Source: Moduliflexus sp964602655
Lineage (GTDB): Bacteria > Moduliflexota > Moduliflexia > Moduliflexales > Moduliflexaceae
Direction of reading: 5' to 3'
Length of the DNA: 64,000 nt
Assembly (NCBI GenBank): GCA_964602655.1
Contig: CAZRSF010000017.1
Span: forward strand, 25,785 to 89,784
Positions 1 to 7,187 of the stretch are shown one piece after another; positions within the stretch are counted from its first letter, which is position 1; each line of letters starts with the position of its first letter. The position numbers were made by a program, and so were the translations under genes. The notes below the pieces were generated by a model that was not told the origin of the DNA, did no database searches, and was given only the letters and a program-made list of their open reading frames with translations.

Positions 1-2180
1 GAAAGGACTGGTTTCTTATGATAGCCAGTAAAGACGGTTGTCCATGCTTTCTCGTCGAGACGTTTTACCATTACAGTATTGTCATTATGCCCACTGGCAA
101 GGAGCGTTCCATTAGGGTTAAGCGCAATTGCGGGAATCGAACTGTCGCCGCCTTCGAGCAGGTTTTCTGGTCGGGCTTTTTCAATATTCCAGAATGTTAA
201 TTCTCCGCTCGAATCTCCAGAGGCTAACGTCAGCGGCGATTGAGAAAAGCTGAGACTGAATACGCTGTTTCCGTTGCCTTTCAATGTCGCATACGTTTGC
301 CCTGTTGCGACATCCCAGAGCATGATCGTTGCGTCGTTACTTGCAGAAGCCACAAGCGATCCGTCCGGGCTAAATTTGACACTATTCACATTGTCTGTAT
401 GGGCGGTAAAGGTGTTGAGGAGCGTTCGCGTTCGCACATCCCAGAGCTTGACGCTCTTATCCCAACTGCCAGACACTAATTTTGTCCCGTCAGGACTGAG
501 AGCAATCCGGGTAATGACATTATTGTGCGCTTGCAGGGACGTGAATCGGACGGGATTGCTATTCTCCCGGAAGAAGAGATGCCCGGAAGAAGTCGCCGCA
601 ATAATGGTCGCATTGTCAGGAGAGAACATCACGTTGGTTATTGCGCTTGAAAGGCCATCTTTTTTTGTTGAAAACGTCTCTAAAAGTTTCCTTGAAGGAA
701 TGTCCCATACGCGTACAGTTCCATCCCATCCCCCTGAAAGCAAACGTGTTCCGTCAGCATTGAACGCCACGCTTTCGACATGGACTGTTTCGCCATCTAA
801 CGTTTGCAGGATTTGCCCGGAAGCAACATCCCACAGTTTTACCGTTTTATCATAGCTTCCGGATGCCAGCAACTTACTGTCAGGGTTGAATGCCACGCTG
901 AAAACTTCCGCGTCATGTCCTGTCAATCTGGCATGAAGCGTTCCATCTGCCACGTTCCAGATACCGATGGTGTTATCCATGCTTGCTGAAGCTAAAAATG
1001 CCCCATCAGGGCTGTATTGAAGATATTTGACGGTTTTCTGATGACCGGCTATTCGATTCTTTTGCCGGATTCCGCCAAGCACATCTTTGAGTTCGAAGAA
1101 TGCCTGATATTGCAGCTTTTTCGGAATATTCGGCTGAGACGCTAACTTGCCAATGCGAATCCAGTCCAGCACAGGCTCAAGGTCGTGCTCTCGTTTCGCC
1201 GTGATGTCTTTCGTCTTGTAGATCAGCGTTTCAAGTTCTGAATTCGGCGACGCTGCGGGCGTTGTGGTGACAGGAGCAGTGAGGCGAGGCCATAATTGCC
1301 AGCCACCGACAGCGAGGAGCAGCATGACCGCGGGAGTGAGAAGCACAAGCGGTTTCGGCTGCCGAAAGACGCGCTTCCCTTTCCGCAATCTCTCGAAATC
1401 TTTTCGAACCGAATGACTTGATTGATACCGCTGTTTCCAATCCGACAGTGTCATCCGTTCAAGAACAAGGCGGCAGCTTCGCGAAATATTCGGGCTGAAC
1501 TGACGCAATAAGGCTGTGTTCGAGTGCTCTGTTTCTCCCAGAGATGTCCTGGAAAGCAGCGTCGTCAGCGTCATGCCGAGCGAATAAATATCCGAGGCGG
1601 GCATGGCGCGGCCTTCGAACTGCTCGAACGGCATGTAGCCATACGTGCCGACAATCGTCGAGCCGCCGCCGATGGTGGAATAATCCGCGCAAATTTTCTC
1701 GCGTACCGCGCCGAAATCAATCAACACGACGCGGCCTTCCGGCGTGACGATAATATTGCTCGGCTTGATGTCGCGATGAATAATCGGCGGCGTGAAACTG
1801 TGCAGGTAATCAAGAATGTTGAGAATTTCCAGCCCGACGTCTATGACTTCGCGTTCGGTAAAGTGCGTCCCTTCCGCCAACTTCTGCGCTAAACTTTTTC
1901 CGTCAATATACTCCTGCACAAGATAGAACTGCACATCTTCGCCGCTTTCCACGCTGAAAAAATCAAGATGTTTGGGAATCTGCGGATGATCTGACGTTTT
2001 GAGGATATTGGCTTCACGTTCGAACAGTTCGTAGGTTTTCCACTCATCAAGTTTGCGAAATGACAAACATTTAATCGCGCAACATTGATTTGTTTGCGTG
2101 TCAAGAGCGCGATACGTCGTCGCAAACCCGCCGCGCCCTAAGATGTCTTGAAGCTCGTAGCGATTATTCAACAGCATCAT
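1..2180 (-). CDS. Ser/Thr protein kinase with WD40 repeats (C-terminus cut by window edge)
   Basis: An open frame of about 726 codons runs off the left edge, so the C-terminus is missing. The N-terminal Hanks-type kinase domain (about residues 8-265) has the glycine loop LGRGGFATTY, the ATP lysine in AIKCL, the catalytic loop HRDIKPSN (about 134-141) and DFG (about 156). One hydrophobic segment (about 275-297, PAVMLLLAVGGW) should anchor it in the inner membrane. From about residue 373 to the edge there are WD40 repeats with typical VWD/LWD endings (KLWDVA, VRVWDI, KLWDVR, MLWDVA), probably forming an extracytoplasmic propeller that binds protein or ligand. GGAGG precedes two adjacent ATG codons (2180 and 2177); either could be used. 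It lies 42 bp behind the slipin gene, probably in one operon. Kinase activity is expected because all key residues are present; the substrate is unknown. Confidence 0.93.
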   Translation of the reverse strand, partial: MMLLNNRYELQDILGRGGFATTYRALDTQTNQCCAIKCLSFRKLDEWKTYELFEREANILKTSDHPQIPKHLDFFSVESGEDVQFYLVQEYIDGKSLAQKLAEGTHFTEREVIDVGLEILNILDYLHSFTPPIIHRDIKPSNIIVTPEGRVVLIDFGAVREKICADYSTIGGGSTIVGTYGYMPFEQFEGRAMPASDIYSLGMTLTTLLSRTSLGETEHSNTALLRQFSPNISRSCRLVLERMTLSDWKQRYQSSHSVRKDFERLRKGKRVFRQPKPLVLLTPAVMLLLAVGGWQLWPRLTAPVTTTPAASPNSELETLIYKTKDITAKREHDLEPVLDWIRIGKLASQPNIPKKLQYQAFFELKDVLGGIRQKNRIAGHQKTVKYLQYSPDGAFLASASMDNTIGIWNVADGTLHARLTGHDAEVFSVAFNPDSKLLASGSYDKTVKLWDVASGQILQTLDGETVHVESVAFNADGTRLLSGGWDGTVRVWDIPSRKLLETFSTKKDGLSSAITNVMFSPDNATIIAATSSGHLFFRENSNPVRFTSLQAHNNVITRIALSPDGTKLVSGSWDKSVKLWDVRTRTLLNTFTAHTDNVNSVKFSPDGSLVASASNDATIMLWDVATGQTYATLKGNGNSVFSLSFSQSPLTLASGDSSGELTFWNIEKARPENLLEGGDSSIPAIALNPNGTLLASGHNDNTVMVKRLDEKAWTTVFTGYHKKPVL

Positions 2181-2222
2181 CCGCCTCCGCTGCCGCTGTG
2201 TACTTTTTTACGAAATTATGCG

Positions 2223-3401
2223 TTATTCTTTTTTCTCTGGGATGGCAGGCGTTTTCAGGCTGACCAATTCTGTCAGAAGTTGATTGAAACCGCTATACAC
2301 ATGCAGCGTTTGAATCTGCTCGGTCAGTTTTTCCAGCGTTTCCAACTCTTTCAGCCGCATGAGCGTCGGGCTGTCTTCCATCAATTTCGCCGTGTTCAGC
2401 AGCGAACGGGTCGCAGCGGTTTCTTCGCGGCGTTTGATCAAATTCGCCTCCGCCAGCTTTTTCGCTTCGATCACTTTATTGACTAATTCCCGCATATCGC
2501 CCGGCAGAATCAAATCTTTGACGCCGAGGCTGCGCAGGTCAATCCCGATTTCCGCCATTTTCGGACGCGCCGTGTTCAAAATCGCCGGATTGATCGCCTC
2601 TTTGTCGTCTAATAATTCATCCAGCGTTTTGCCGCCTACCGCTTCCCGCAAGCCGAATTGTAACTCTTTGTAGAGATGTTCGGTGTAATTCGACACGCTC
2701 GTCCGCGCCTTCACCGGATCGGTCACGACGAACCAGCAGGTCAGCGTGATACGCAAGCTGATGCGGTCTTTCGTCAGCAATTCCTGGCCGGAAATATCGG
2801 TTTGCTGCAAGCGCGTGTCAATCGTTTCGCAGCGAATATCGCGCCCGAATTTCCAGAAACCATACACGCCCGGCGGCAGCGTCCGCTCCAATTTCCCATT
2901 CACGAACAACAGCCCGACAGACGCTTCAGGAACAATCTGGCAAAGAAACGAGGTCGGATTTTTTATGCGCATAAACTGCTGCAATTTTTCCGCTGGAATC
3001 TCATACGAATCGGAAATATCCATCAACTCTAACGAGAGCGTATGAAACGCCTTCCAGTAGAGCTTGCGCGTTGCAGGCAAAACAATTGTAGAAAAATGGC
3101 CGTCTTCGAATAACATCCCGACTTGCTGATCCAACACGTCTGTCGCGAAAAAATGCTGCGCGACAATTTCGGGATATTCCTTACGCAGCATATCGGCGAG
3201 AGGGCTGTTAAATTCCAGCGAGTTCACGTCATACACATCATACGTAAGGTCGCCAAGCGGATTCGGAAAATAATAGACGCCAGGCAGCAACACCTGAAGC
3301 AGCCGTCCCTGCCGAAAAACTAACGCGCGTTCATGTGCCGCAACGGTGATCTCTTCCCGCATCAGCAGCTTATTGACAAGCGAATACAATGATTTGATCA
3401 T
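2223..3401 (-). CDS. Slipin-family (SPFH/band 7) protein
   Basis: 392 residues. It resembles the slipin branch of the SPFH/prohibitin superfamily. These are scaffolds that oligomerise on the inner face of the membrane, organise microdomains and often influence protease activity. The central band-7 core begins near ASVGLLFVNGKLERTLPPGVY and continues through the typical helical stretch with AKKLAEANLIKRREETAATR. An N-terminal copy of the same strand pattern (ERALVFRQGRLLQVLLPGVY, about residue 23) suggests a duplicated entry strand. I see no clear N-terminal transmembrane helix, unlike classical stomatins. I chose ATG 3401 because GAGAGG sits 7 bp upstream; the longer frame to 3416 has no ribosome site. 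It is probably co-transcribed with the kinase downstream, so the kinase could act in the same membrane patch (inference). Confidence 0.85.
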   Translation of the reverse strand: MIKSLYSLVNKLLMREEITVAAHERALVFRQGRLLQVLLPGVYYFPNPLGDLTYDVYDVNSLEFNSPLADMLRKEYPEIVAQHFFATDVLDQQVGMLFEDGHFSTIVLPATRKLYWKAFHTLSLELMDISDSYEIPAEKLQQFMRIKNPTSFLCQIVPEASVGLLFVNGKLERTLPPGVYGFWKFGRDIRCETIDTRLQQTDISGQELLTKDRISLRITLTCWFVVTDPVKARTSVSNYTEHLYKELQFGLREAVGGKTLDELLDDKEAINPAILNTARPKMAEIGIDLRSLGVKDLILPGDMRELVNKVIEAKKLAEANLIKRREETAATRSLLNTAKLMEDSPTLMRLKELETLEKLTEQIQTLHVYSGFNQLLTELVSLKTPAIPEKKE

Positions 3402-3420
3402 AATGTGACCTCTCAATAAG

Positions 3421-3447
3421 CCTCACAGGTTTTTAAAACCTGTGAGG
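3421..3447. repeat. Intergenic palindrome, family A
   Basis: Perfect inverted repeat with 13-bp arms CCTCACAGGTTTT facing each other across one base. Other copies are at 8804-8836 and 42097-42127. It lies just upstream of the slipin gene. Confidence 0.9.
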
Positions 3448-3725
3448 TTTGGAAAAGAAGGGGAAAACTGAACGCCTCACAGCATTAAACGCGGTCTCCG
3501 GCTTCAGGATGGCAGATGTGCCTGTATTACGGTGCGAATCGTTCATGCGTCGCCGCTGCCGAAACAACGGCTCAACATGCGCGACGCCGCGCCGTTCAAG
3601 GCCATACCGTCATCCGGTATCCGCCGGAGCGCAGGGCGTCAATTCTGTCCGGCGCAGCCGGTTGACCGAAACTTGCCCGGCCTTCCAGCCCGCCGCTGAG
3701 ACGTTCAGCATCCCCTGGTAAAGGA

Positions 3726-3798
3726 ATTTGGGACAGGGCTCGAACCTGTGAACTGAGCGGTATTAGCGCTCTGCTCTAACCAACTGAGCTACCCATGG
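3726..3798 (-). pseudogene. Degenerate tRNA, Ile-like (anticodon AAT)
   Basis: The minus strand folds as a tRNA with a D arm (GCTC/GAGC), a perfect 5-bp anticodon stem (GAGCG/CGCTC) closing the 7-base loop CTAATAC, a 5-base variable loop and a perfect T arm (ACAGG/CCTGT with TTCGAGC). The acceptor stem pairs in only 4 of 7 positions because the 5' side has been replaced. The anticodon reads AAT, which bacteria do not normally use; one G-to-A change from GAT (Ile) would explain it. Most likely a decayed tRNA-Ile gene. Confidence 0.6.
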
Positions 3799-3799
3799 T

Positions 3800-3868
3800 G
3801 GCGAGCGTTCTAACCATCTGAACTATCCGGTTGCCCGGAGCGGGACTCGAACCCGCGACCTCTCGCGT
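3800..3868 (-). pseudogene. Permuted Asp-type tRNA halves
   Basis: On the minus strand a tRNA 3' half (3868-3832: GCGAG, AGGTC, T arm GCGGG/TTCGAGT/CCCGC, acceptor TCCGGGC) is followed directly by a 5' half (3830-3800: CCGGA, TAGTTCAGATGGTTAGAAC, CTCGC). The two halves match each other: CTCGC pairs with GCGAG, and CCGGA pairs with TCCGG. They therefore look like one tRNA with the halves in reversed order, split in the anticodon loop. Joined through CTGTCAC they would give tRNA-Asp(GTC), but the anticodon bases are absent. Recombination between tandem copies in a lost tRNA array is the simplest origin. Confidence 0.5.
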
Positions 3869-4093
3869 GGCGGAAATGTCCGTTTCGGCATCGGCACGCA
3901 AAGACTCAATTCGCAGAATCTCCGCGCCAGCGAGGCATGTAGAACCCCAACTTTTGACGCCTGAACGTTGGTGTGACACTTCCGATTTAAAGAGATAAAA
4001 AAGAATGGAAAATCTGTCAAGCGTTTCTTGAGAGAAACCACAAACGGTCAGGGCAAACGCATCTCAATAGGTGATTTGAGGGCGTGTTCAGCG

Positions 4094-4238
4094 CACACCC
4101 CGATTCATCGGGGGGTGTTGGAACGACCGGACGCCAGCAAGCACCGCTTCAGCGGGTTTTTCGTCGGACGGGACACCGCTGAAGCGGTTCGGGGGGAGAC
4201 AGGAACGTGTCCCACACCCCGATGAATCGGGGTGTGGG
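4094..4238. repeat. Cluster of nested inverted repeats
   Basis: Two outer palindromes built on CACACCCCGAT/ATCGGGGTGTG (4094-4118 and 4211-4238) flank two inner ones built on CCGCTTCAGCGG and CCGCTGAAGCGG. The outer pair and the inner pair are each inverted copies, so the block is symmetrical at two scales. No coding capacity is evident. Confidence 0.75.
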
Positions 4239-4310
4239 CTCAACCCATGCCTGTCACGCCTTCACATCAAGCATGTAGATGCGTTTGCCCTGCACAAACG
4301 GTCATTATTT

Positions 4311-4393
4311 ACCACGAAACACACGAAAATATGGAGAACGTCTTCATCGGATGAATAATTTGATTTTTTCGTGTATTTCGTGTGTTTCGTGGT
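4311..4393. repeat. Inverted repeat with ACCACGAAACACACGAAA arms
   Basis: 18-bp arms at 4311-4328 and 4376-4393 around a 47-bp spacer. A related element with CCACGAAAGGCACGAA arms is at 6386-6435. The right arm contains a GTG that could be mistaken for the start of the AraC gene. Confidence 0.8.
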
Positions 4394-4441
4394 GTGATAA
4401 AAAGCTTGACGGATTCCAGAATGATTTCTAAACGATGTTGC

Positions 4442-5305
4442 ATGATGTCGCCGTATCAACCAATTCAGCCAATGCTCAACCTGCGCCAGCAGCCGGGCTT
4501 TCGCAAGCAGAATGTCGCGCCGGATAGTCGCCTGCGCCCGTATATTTTCTGCTACTGGACGATGTATTCGGTCATGCCGCTTCAGATGCCCTGCGAAATA
4601 CATGGCGTGCCGGACGGTTGCATTGATATTTTTCTGCATTGCCATCATTTTCGAACGACCTATCTGCTCGGTATTACGGAATCGCCAGTATTCCTGCCGG
4701 TTCCTGAACGCATTCAATATTTCGGCATCCGATTTCTTCCCGGGAAAATTCATCATTTCTTTTCGCTGCCGCCTGCCGAACTGTATGATCGCCTGATTGC
4801 CGCGCATGACATCATCGGTCGAACGTTTCAAGAGATCGAAGAACAATTGCTGTTCGCGCGGTCGTTTCAAGACCAGATTGCGATTGTCGAGGCGCTGTTA
4901 TTCAGGCTGCTGGCTCGCCGCACCTATCAGCCTGACGCGCGGTTCATGCGGATGCTGCGCCAGATTTACGCGCAGCACGGACAGATATCCGTTGAGCAGC
5001 TTGCGAAGCAGGAGCAGATCAGTGCCCGCCATCTCCATCGCATGTTCGAGGCATTCTTAGGGATCGGCGCGAAAAAATTCTCGCGCATCATCCGCTTTCA
5101 GCATATTCTTGGGCAAATGCTCTCCGATAGGCCAAACCCTTTCATTGATCTGGCGTTAGATCACGGCTATTTCGATCAGGCGCATTTCATTAATGATTTT
5201 CGGCAGATGTTCGGAAAAGCGCCGTCGTCAGCCATCGTATCGCTTCCAGGCACACCATTTCCCGCCAAAATGGGAAACGTAGTTTCTGCAATACCAGAAG
5301 TATGA
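4442..5305 (+). CDS. AraC-family transcriptional regulator
   Basis: About 287 residues. The C-terminal third has the two helix-turn-helix units of AraC/XylS regulators: ISVEQLAKQEQISARHLHRMF followed by the linker helix and the second unit around IDLALDHGYFDQAHFINDFR, then FGKAPS. The N-terminal part (PCEIHGVPDGCIDIFLH and FFGIRFLPG-like patterns) resembles the DUF6597-type ligand-binding domain common in this branch. The start is uncertain: ATGs at 4421, 4442 and 4445 all lack a good ribosome site, and the longest frame begins at a GTG inside the upstream inverted repeat, which I rejected. Its target and effector cannot be read from the neighbours; the lipoprotein and OsmC genes downstream are on the same strand but separated by spacers and a terminator. 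Confidence 0.88.
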   Translation: MMSPYQPIQPMLNLRQQPGFRKQNVAPDSRLRPYIFCYWTMYSVMPLQMPCEIHGVPDGCIDIFLHCHHFRTTYLLGITESPVFLPVPERIQYFGIRFLPGKIHHFFSLPPAELYDRLIAAHDIIGRTFQEIEEQLLFARSFQDQIAIVEALLFRLLARRTYQPDARFMRMLRQIYAQHGQISVEQLAKQEQISARHLHRMFEAFLGIGAKKFSRIIRFQHILGQMLSDRPNPFIDLALDHGYFDQAHFINDFRQMFGKAPSSAIVSLPGTPFPAKMGNVVSAIPEV

Positions 5306-5445
5306 GATTCAGTTTAAGGGCGTTCCCTGGCTGATTCCTGTAAAAATCGGTTGTGCAGGCTGATGGCATGGGGTTCGCATAGTAAATGATAGAAATTTAT
5401 TGTCCATCATGTCATTTCACACATACCAACATCAGGAGAATTATT

Positions 5446-5736
5446 ATGAAATTTTTTCAATGGTTATCTCTCTCGACAGTCTTCGGAATGTTTTTTTTCA
5501 GCGGTTGCGCGCCGTCAGTTTCTGTCACTCCCGCCGGACAGGATCGGCAGTATGAAGTCAGCGTATCGTCAAATGAATTCAGCGTCAGCGACACGAACGA
5601 ATTGATTACGCTCTGGCATGAAAAAGCGCGTGAGGCGTGTAACGGCGGAAATTATAAGGTTATTACTCGCGATGTCATTCAGAAATCAGAACCGGTAGAG
5701 GAAACGTTGATGACAGGAATTATCGAATGTGAATAA
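5446..5736 (+). CDS. Small lipoprotein
   Basis: 96 residues with a lipoprotein signal: Lys-rich N-terminus, hydrophobic core, and lipobox FSGC with the lipidated Cys at residue 21. It should be anchored to the membrane facing the periplasm. The mature part is polar and has one further cysteine pair (EACNGG and the terminal IECE), which could form a disulphide. AGGAG stands 7 bp before ATG 5446, which decides the start over the longer frame from 5386. A strong intrinsic terminator follows at 5753-5788, so it is probably transcribed alone. I do not recognise a family and assign no function. Confidence 0.75.
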   Translation: MKFFQWLSLSTVFGMFFFSGCAPSVSVTPAGQDRQYEVSVSSNEFSVSDTNELITLWHEKAREACNGGNYKVITRDVIQKSEPVEETLMTGIIECE

Positions 5737-5752
5737 ACGCGGCAATAGATTG

Positions 5753-5788
5753 AAAAAGCCTGAAAGAAGCTCTTCTTTCAGGCTTTTT
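5753..5788 (+). terminator. Rho-independent terminator
   Basis: 17-bp perfect arms (AAAAAGCCTGAAAGAAG and its complement) with a 2-base loop, ending in five T residues. It ends the lipoprotein transcript; the matching A-run means it could also work on the other strand. Confidence 0.88.
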
Positions 5789-5951
5789 GCATTTTCCGTA
5801 CACATATTTCAGGCATGTCCGATTTTTCCAAGACAATACAATTTTTTCTCTTATAATTAAAGTATGACAGCTTTTCGCGAGAGAACACATATTCGACGAA
5901 CAGGTTATTCGCCAACACAGCAAACAATATAGCAACAGGAGATATTAAATC

Positions 5952-6377
5952 ATGGGCAATCACTTATCAGCCACCGTCACGTTAACCAACGATAAAATGC
6001 AATTTGCCGCGTCAACCCGCGCCAACCCGAAAGTGCAGATGGATTATTTCCCGCCGGTCGGCGACGGTGAGGGCTATACCGGATTGGAAATGCTGCTGAT
6101 GGCTTTTTGCGGATGCAACGCGTCGTCAATCGTGTTCCTGCTGCGCCGAATGAATAAGACTGTCGCGGGCTTCACCGTCAATGGCAGCGGAGAGCGCCGC
6201 GAACAGCACCCGACCTGCTTTCGGACTATCGCATTAGAATACATCATCACATCGCCGGATATTGAAGAAAGTGATCTGCAACAAGCGATTCGAATGACAG
6301 AAGAAACTTACGGTCCGGTCTGGGCGATGCTGAAAGGCAATGTCGAAATTACGACGACCTTCCGCGTTCAACGTTAA
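5952..6377 (+). CDS. OsmC-family protein
   Basis: 141 residues, the usual length of the OsmC/YhfA group. OsmC proteins are dimeric cytoplasmic thiol peroxidases or related redox proteins. Typical features are the N-terminal strand region, GLEMLLMAFCGCNASSIVFLLRR (first conserved cysteine region, about residues 50-65) and HPTCFRTIALEYII with a second Cys near residue 88. The peroxidatic/resolving pair thus appears present, although the FCGC context is closer to the YhfA-like branch than to true Ohr/OsmC, so the substrate is open. AGGAGA lies 10 bp before the ATG. It is followed by an inverted repeat and another lipoprotein gene. Confidence 0.87.
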   Translation: MGNHLSATVTLTNDKMQFAASTRANPKVQMDYFPPVGDGEGYTGLEMLLMAFCGCNASSIVFLLRRMNKTVAGFTVNGSGERREQHPTCFRTIALEYIITSPDIEESDLQQAIRMTEETYGPVWAMLKGNVEITTTFRVQR

Positions 6378-6385
6378 TCTTTACG

Positions 6386-6435
6386 CCACGAAAGGCACGA
6401 AAAAGAAACCATAAAAATCTTCGTGCCTTTCGTGT
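6386..6435. repeat. Inverted repeat, CCACGAAAGGCACGAA arms
   Basis: 16-bp arms (6386-6401 and 6420-6435) directly after the OsmC stop codon. The arm extends imperfectly into TGTTTTGTGG. It resembles the element at 4311-4393. Confidence 0.75.
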
Positions 6436-6546
6436 GTTTTGTGGTTTCGAAAGACGAATTTTGTTGCCTTCCCCTTTGACGCATGTTACGCAATCCGCGT
6501 TGTTGTCCGAATTCTGATATATCAAACGAACTCAAGGAGCGAATAT

Positions 6547-7107
6547 ATGAGATGGAACAGCCTGTTATGTAGTGTGTTGATGGGGGCGGTTGCGCTGTCC
6601 GGGTGCGGCAAAAAAGAGACGCCGCAAGAACGCGCGGAGAAAGCGATGGAACAATTGAAGAAAATTTCGGCGTGCGAATTGGTGACGAAAGCCGAGATGG
6701 AAGCGATTCTCGGTGTAACGCTCGCCGAGCCGGACGGCAAGGTTCCCGTGACGAGCGCCCCGCCGATGTGCTCTTATACTGCCGCATCAGAAAACCTGAA
6801 AGACTTCCTTTCAGTCACTCTGATGGTATTACCTTCATCTGACAGCGACCCGAAAAAAACGTATGACACGTTTCTCAATAGCGAAAACGGACTTCTGAAG
6901 CAGATCCCGAACGCGAAGATCGAACCGGTGGATGGATTTGGTGGTGCTCCTGCGTTTTGGTATGGAGAAATGCATCAATTGTATGTGTTTACGCCTGACA
7001 TCGTCCTGAGCGTGACCGGAATGTCGCCCCAGCAGCCGGAGAAAATAACGCTGGAGACACATAAAAAAATTGCGGAAACCGTCTTGCCGCGCCTGCCGAA
7101 AAAATAA
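6547..7107 (+). CDS. Lipoprotein of unknown function
   Basis: 186 residues with signal MRWNSLLCSVLMGAVALSGC; the lipobox Cys is residue 20. AAGGAG precedes ATG 6547, which overrules the longer frame from 6439 that starts inside the repeat. The mature protein opens with a charged helix (KKETPQERAEKAMEQLKK), then CELVTKAEMEAILG, MCSYTAAS and a C-terminal GFGGAPAFWYGE-LYVFTPDIVLSVTG stretch. The pattern (Cys-containing start of a small alpha/beta domain, then a strand with conserved aromatic residues) is like DUF3558-type periplasmic lipoproteins, but I cannot confirm that. It probably forms a single-gene unit closed by the hairpin at 7148-7183. Confidence 0.75.
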   Translation: MRWNSLLCSVLMGAVALSGCGKKETPQERAEKAMEQLKKISACELVTKAEMEAILGVTLAEPDGKVPVTSAPPMCSYTAASENLKDFLSVTLMVLPSSDSDPKKTYDTFLNSENGLLKQIPNAKIEPVDGFGGAPAFWYGEMHQLYVFTPDIVLSVTGMSPQQPEKITLETHKKIAETVLPRLPKK

Positions 7108-7147
7108 ATATTCCAGCCGCGAAATATACGAAAATATATCGTTATTC

Positions 7148-7183
7148 AAGCCCTGACAGGGTGTAAAACCCTGTCAGGGCTTG
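7148..7183. terminator. Palindrome between convergent genes (bidirectional terminator candidate)
   Basis: Arms CAAGCCCTGACAGGGT and its complement around a 4-base loop, sitting 4 bp before the stop codon of the convergent radical SAM gene. It is a variant of the CCCTGNCAGGG palindrome family. Confidence 0.7.
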
Positions 7184-7187
7184 TGGT

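Larger units (their letters stand above)
3448..4310. other. Gene-poor stretch with tRNA remnants and hairpins
   Basis: I find no convincing protein gene here. Short open frames at 3449-3721, 3776-4041 and 4028-4225 have no credible ribosome site. The one covering the tRNA pieces translates to REVAGSSPAPG, the familiar artefact of reading a tRNA T-arm as protein. The stretch holds the tRNA-like sequences at 3726-3868 and the repeats at 4094-4238. Confidence 0.6.

Noticed and set aside
1..2180. Apparent broken gene at the left edge (only short frames close within the window)
   Set aside because: Direct translation of the minus strand gives one uninterrupted kinase-WD40 frame running off the edge.
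3800..3868. Permuted (two-piece) tmRNA
   Set aside because: Normal tRNA D-arm and T-arm are present, and there is no tag ORF or tmRNA-type 5' sequence.
3776..4041. Two short minus-strand frames over the tRNA-like DNA
   Set aside because: The REVAGSSPAPG/RSRVRVPLRA peptides are the usual artefact of translating tRNA T-arms.
4382..4441. Longer start of the AraC regulator at a GTG
   Set aside because: That GTG lies in the arm of the 4311-4393 inverted repeat and has no ribosome site.
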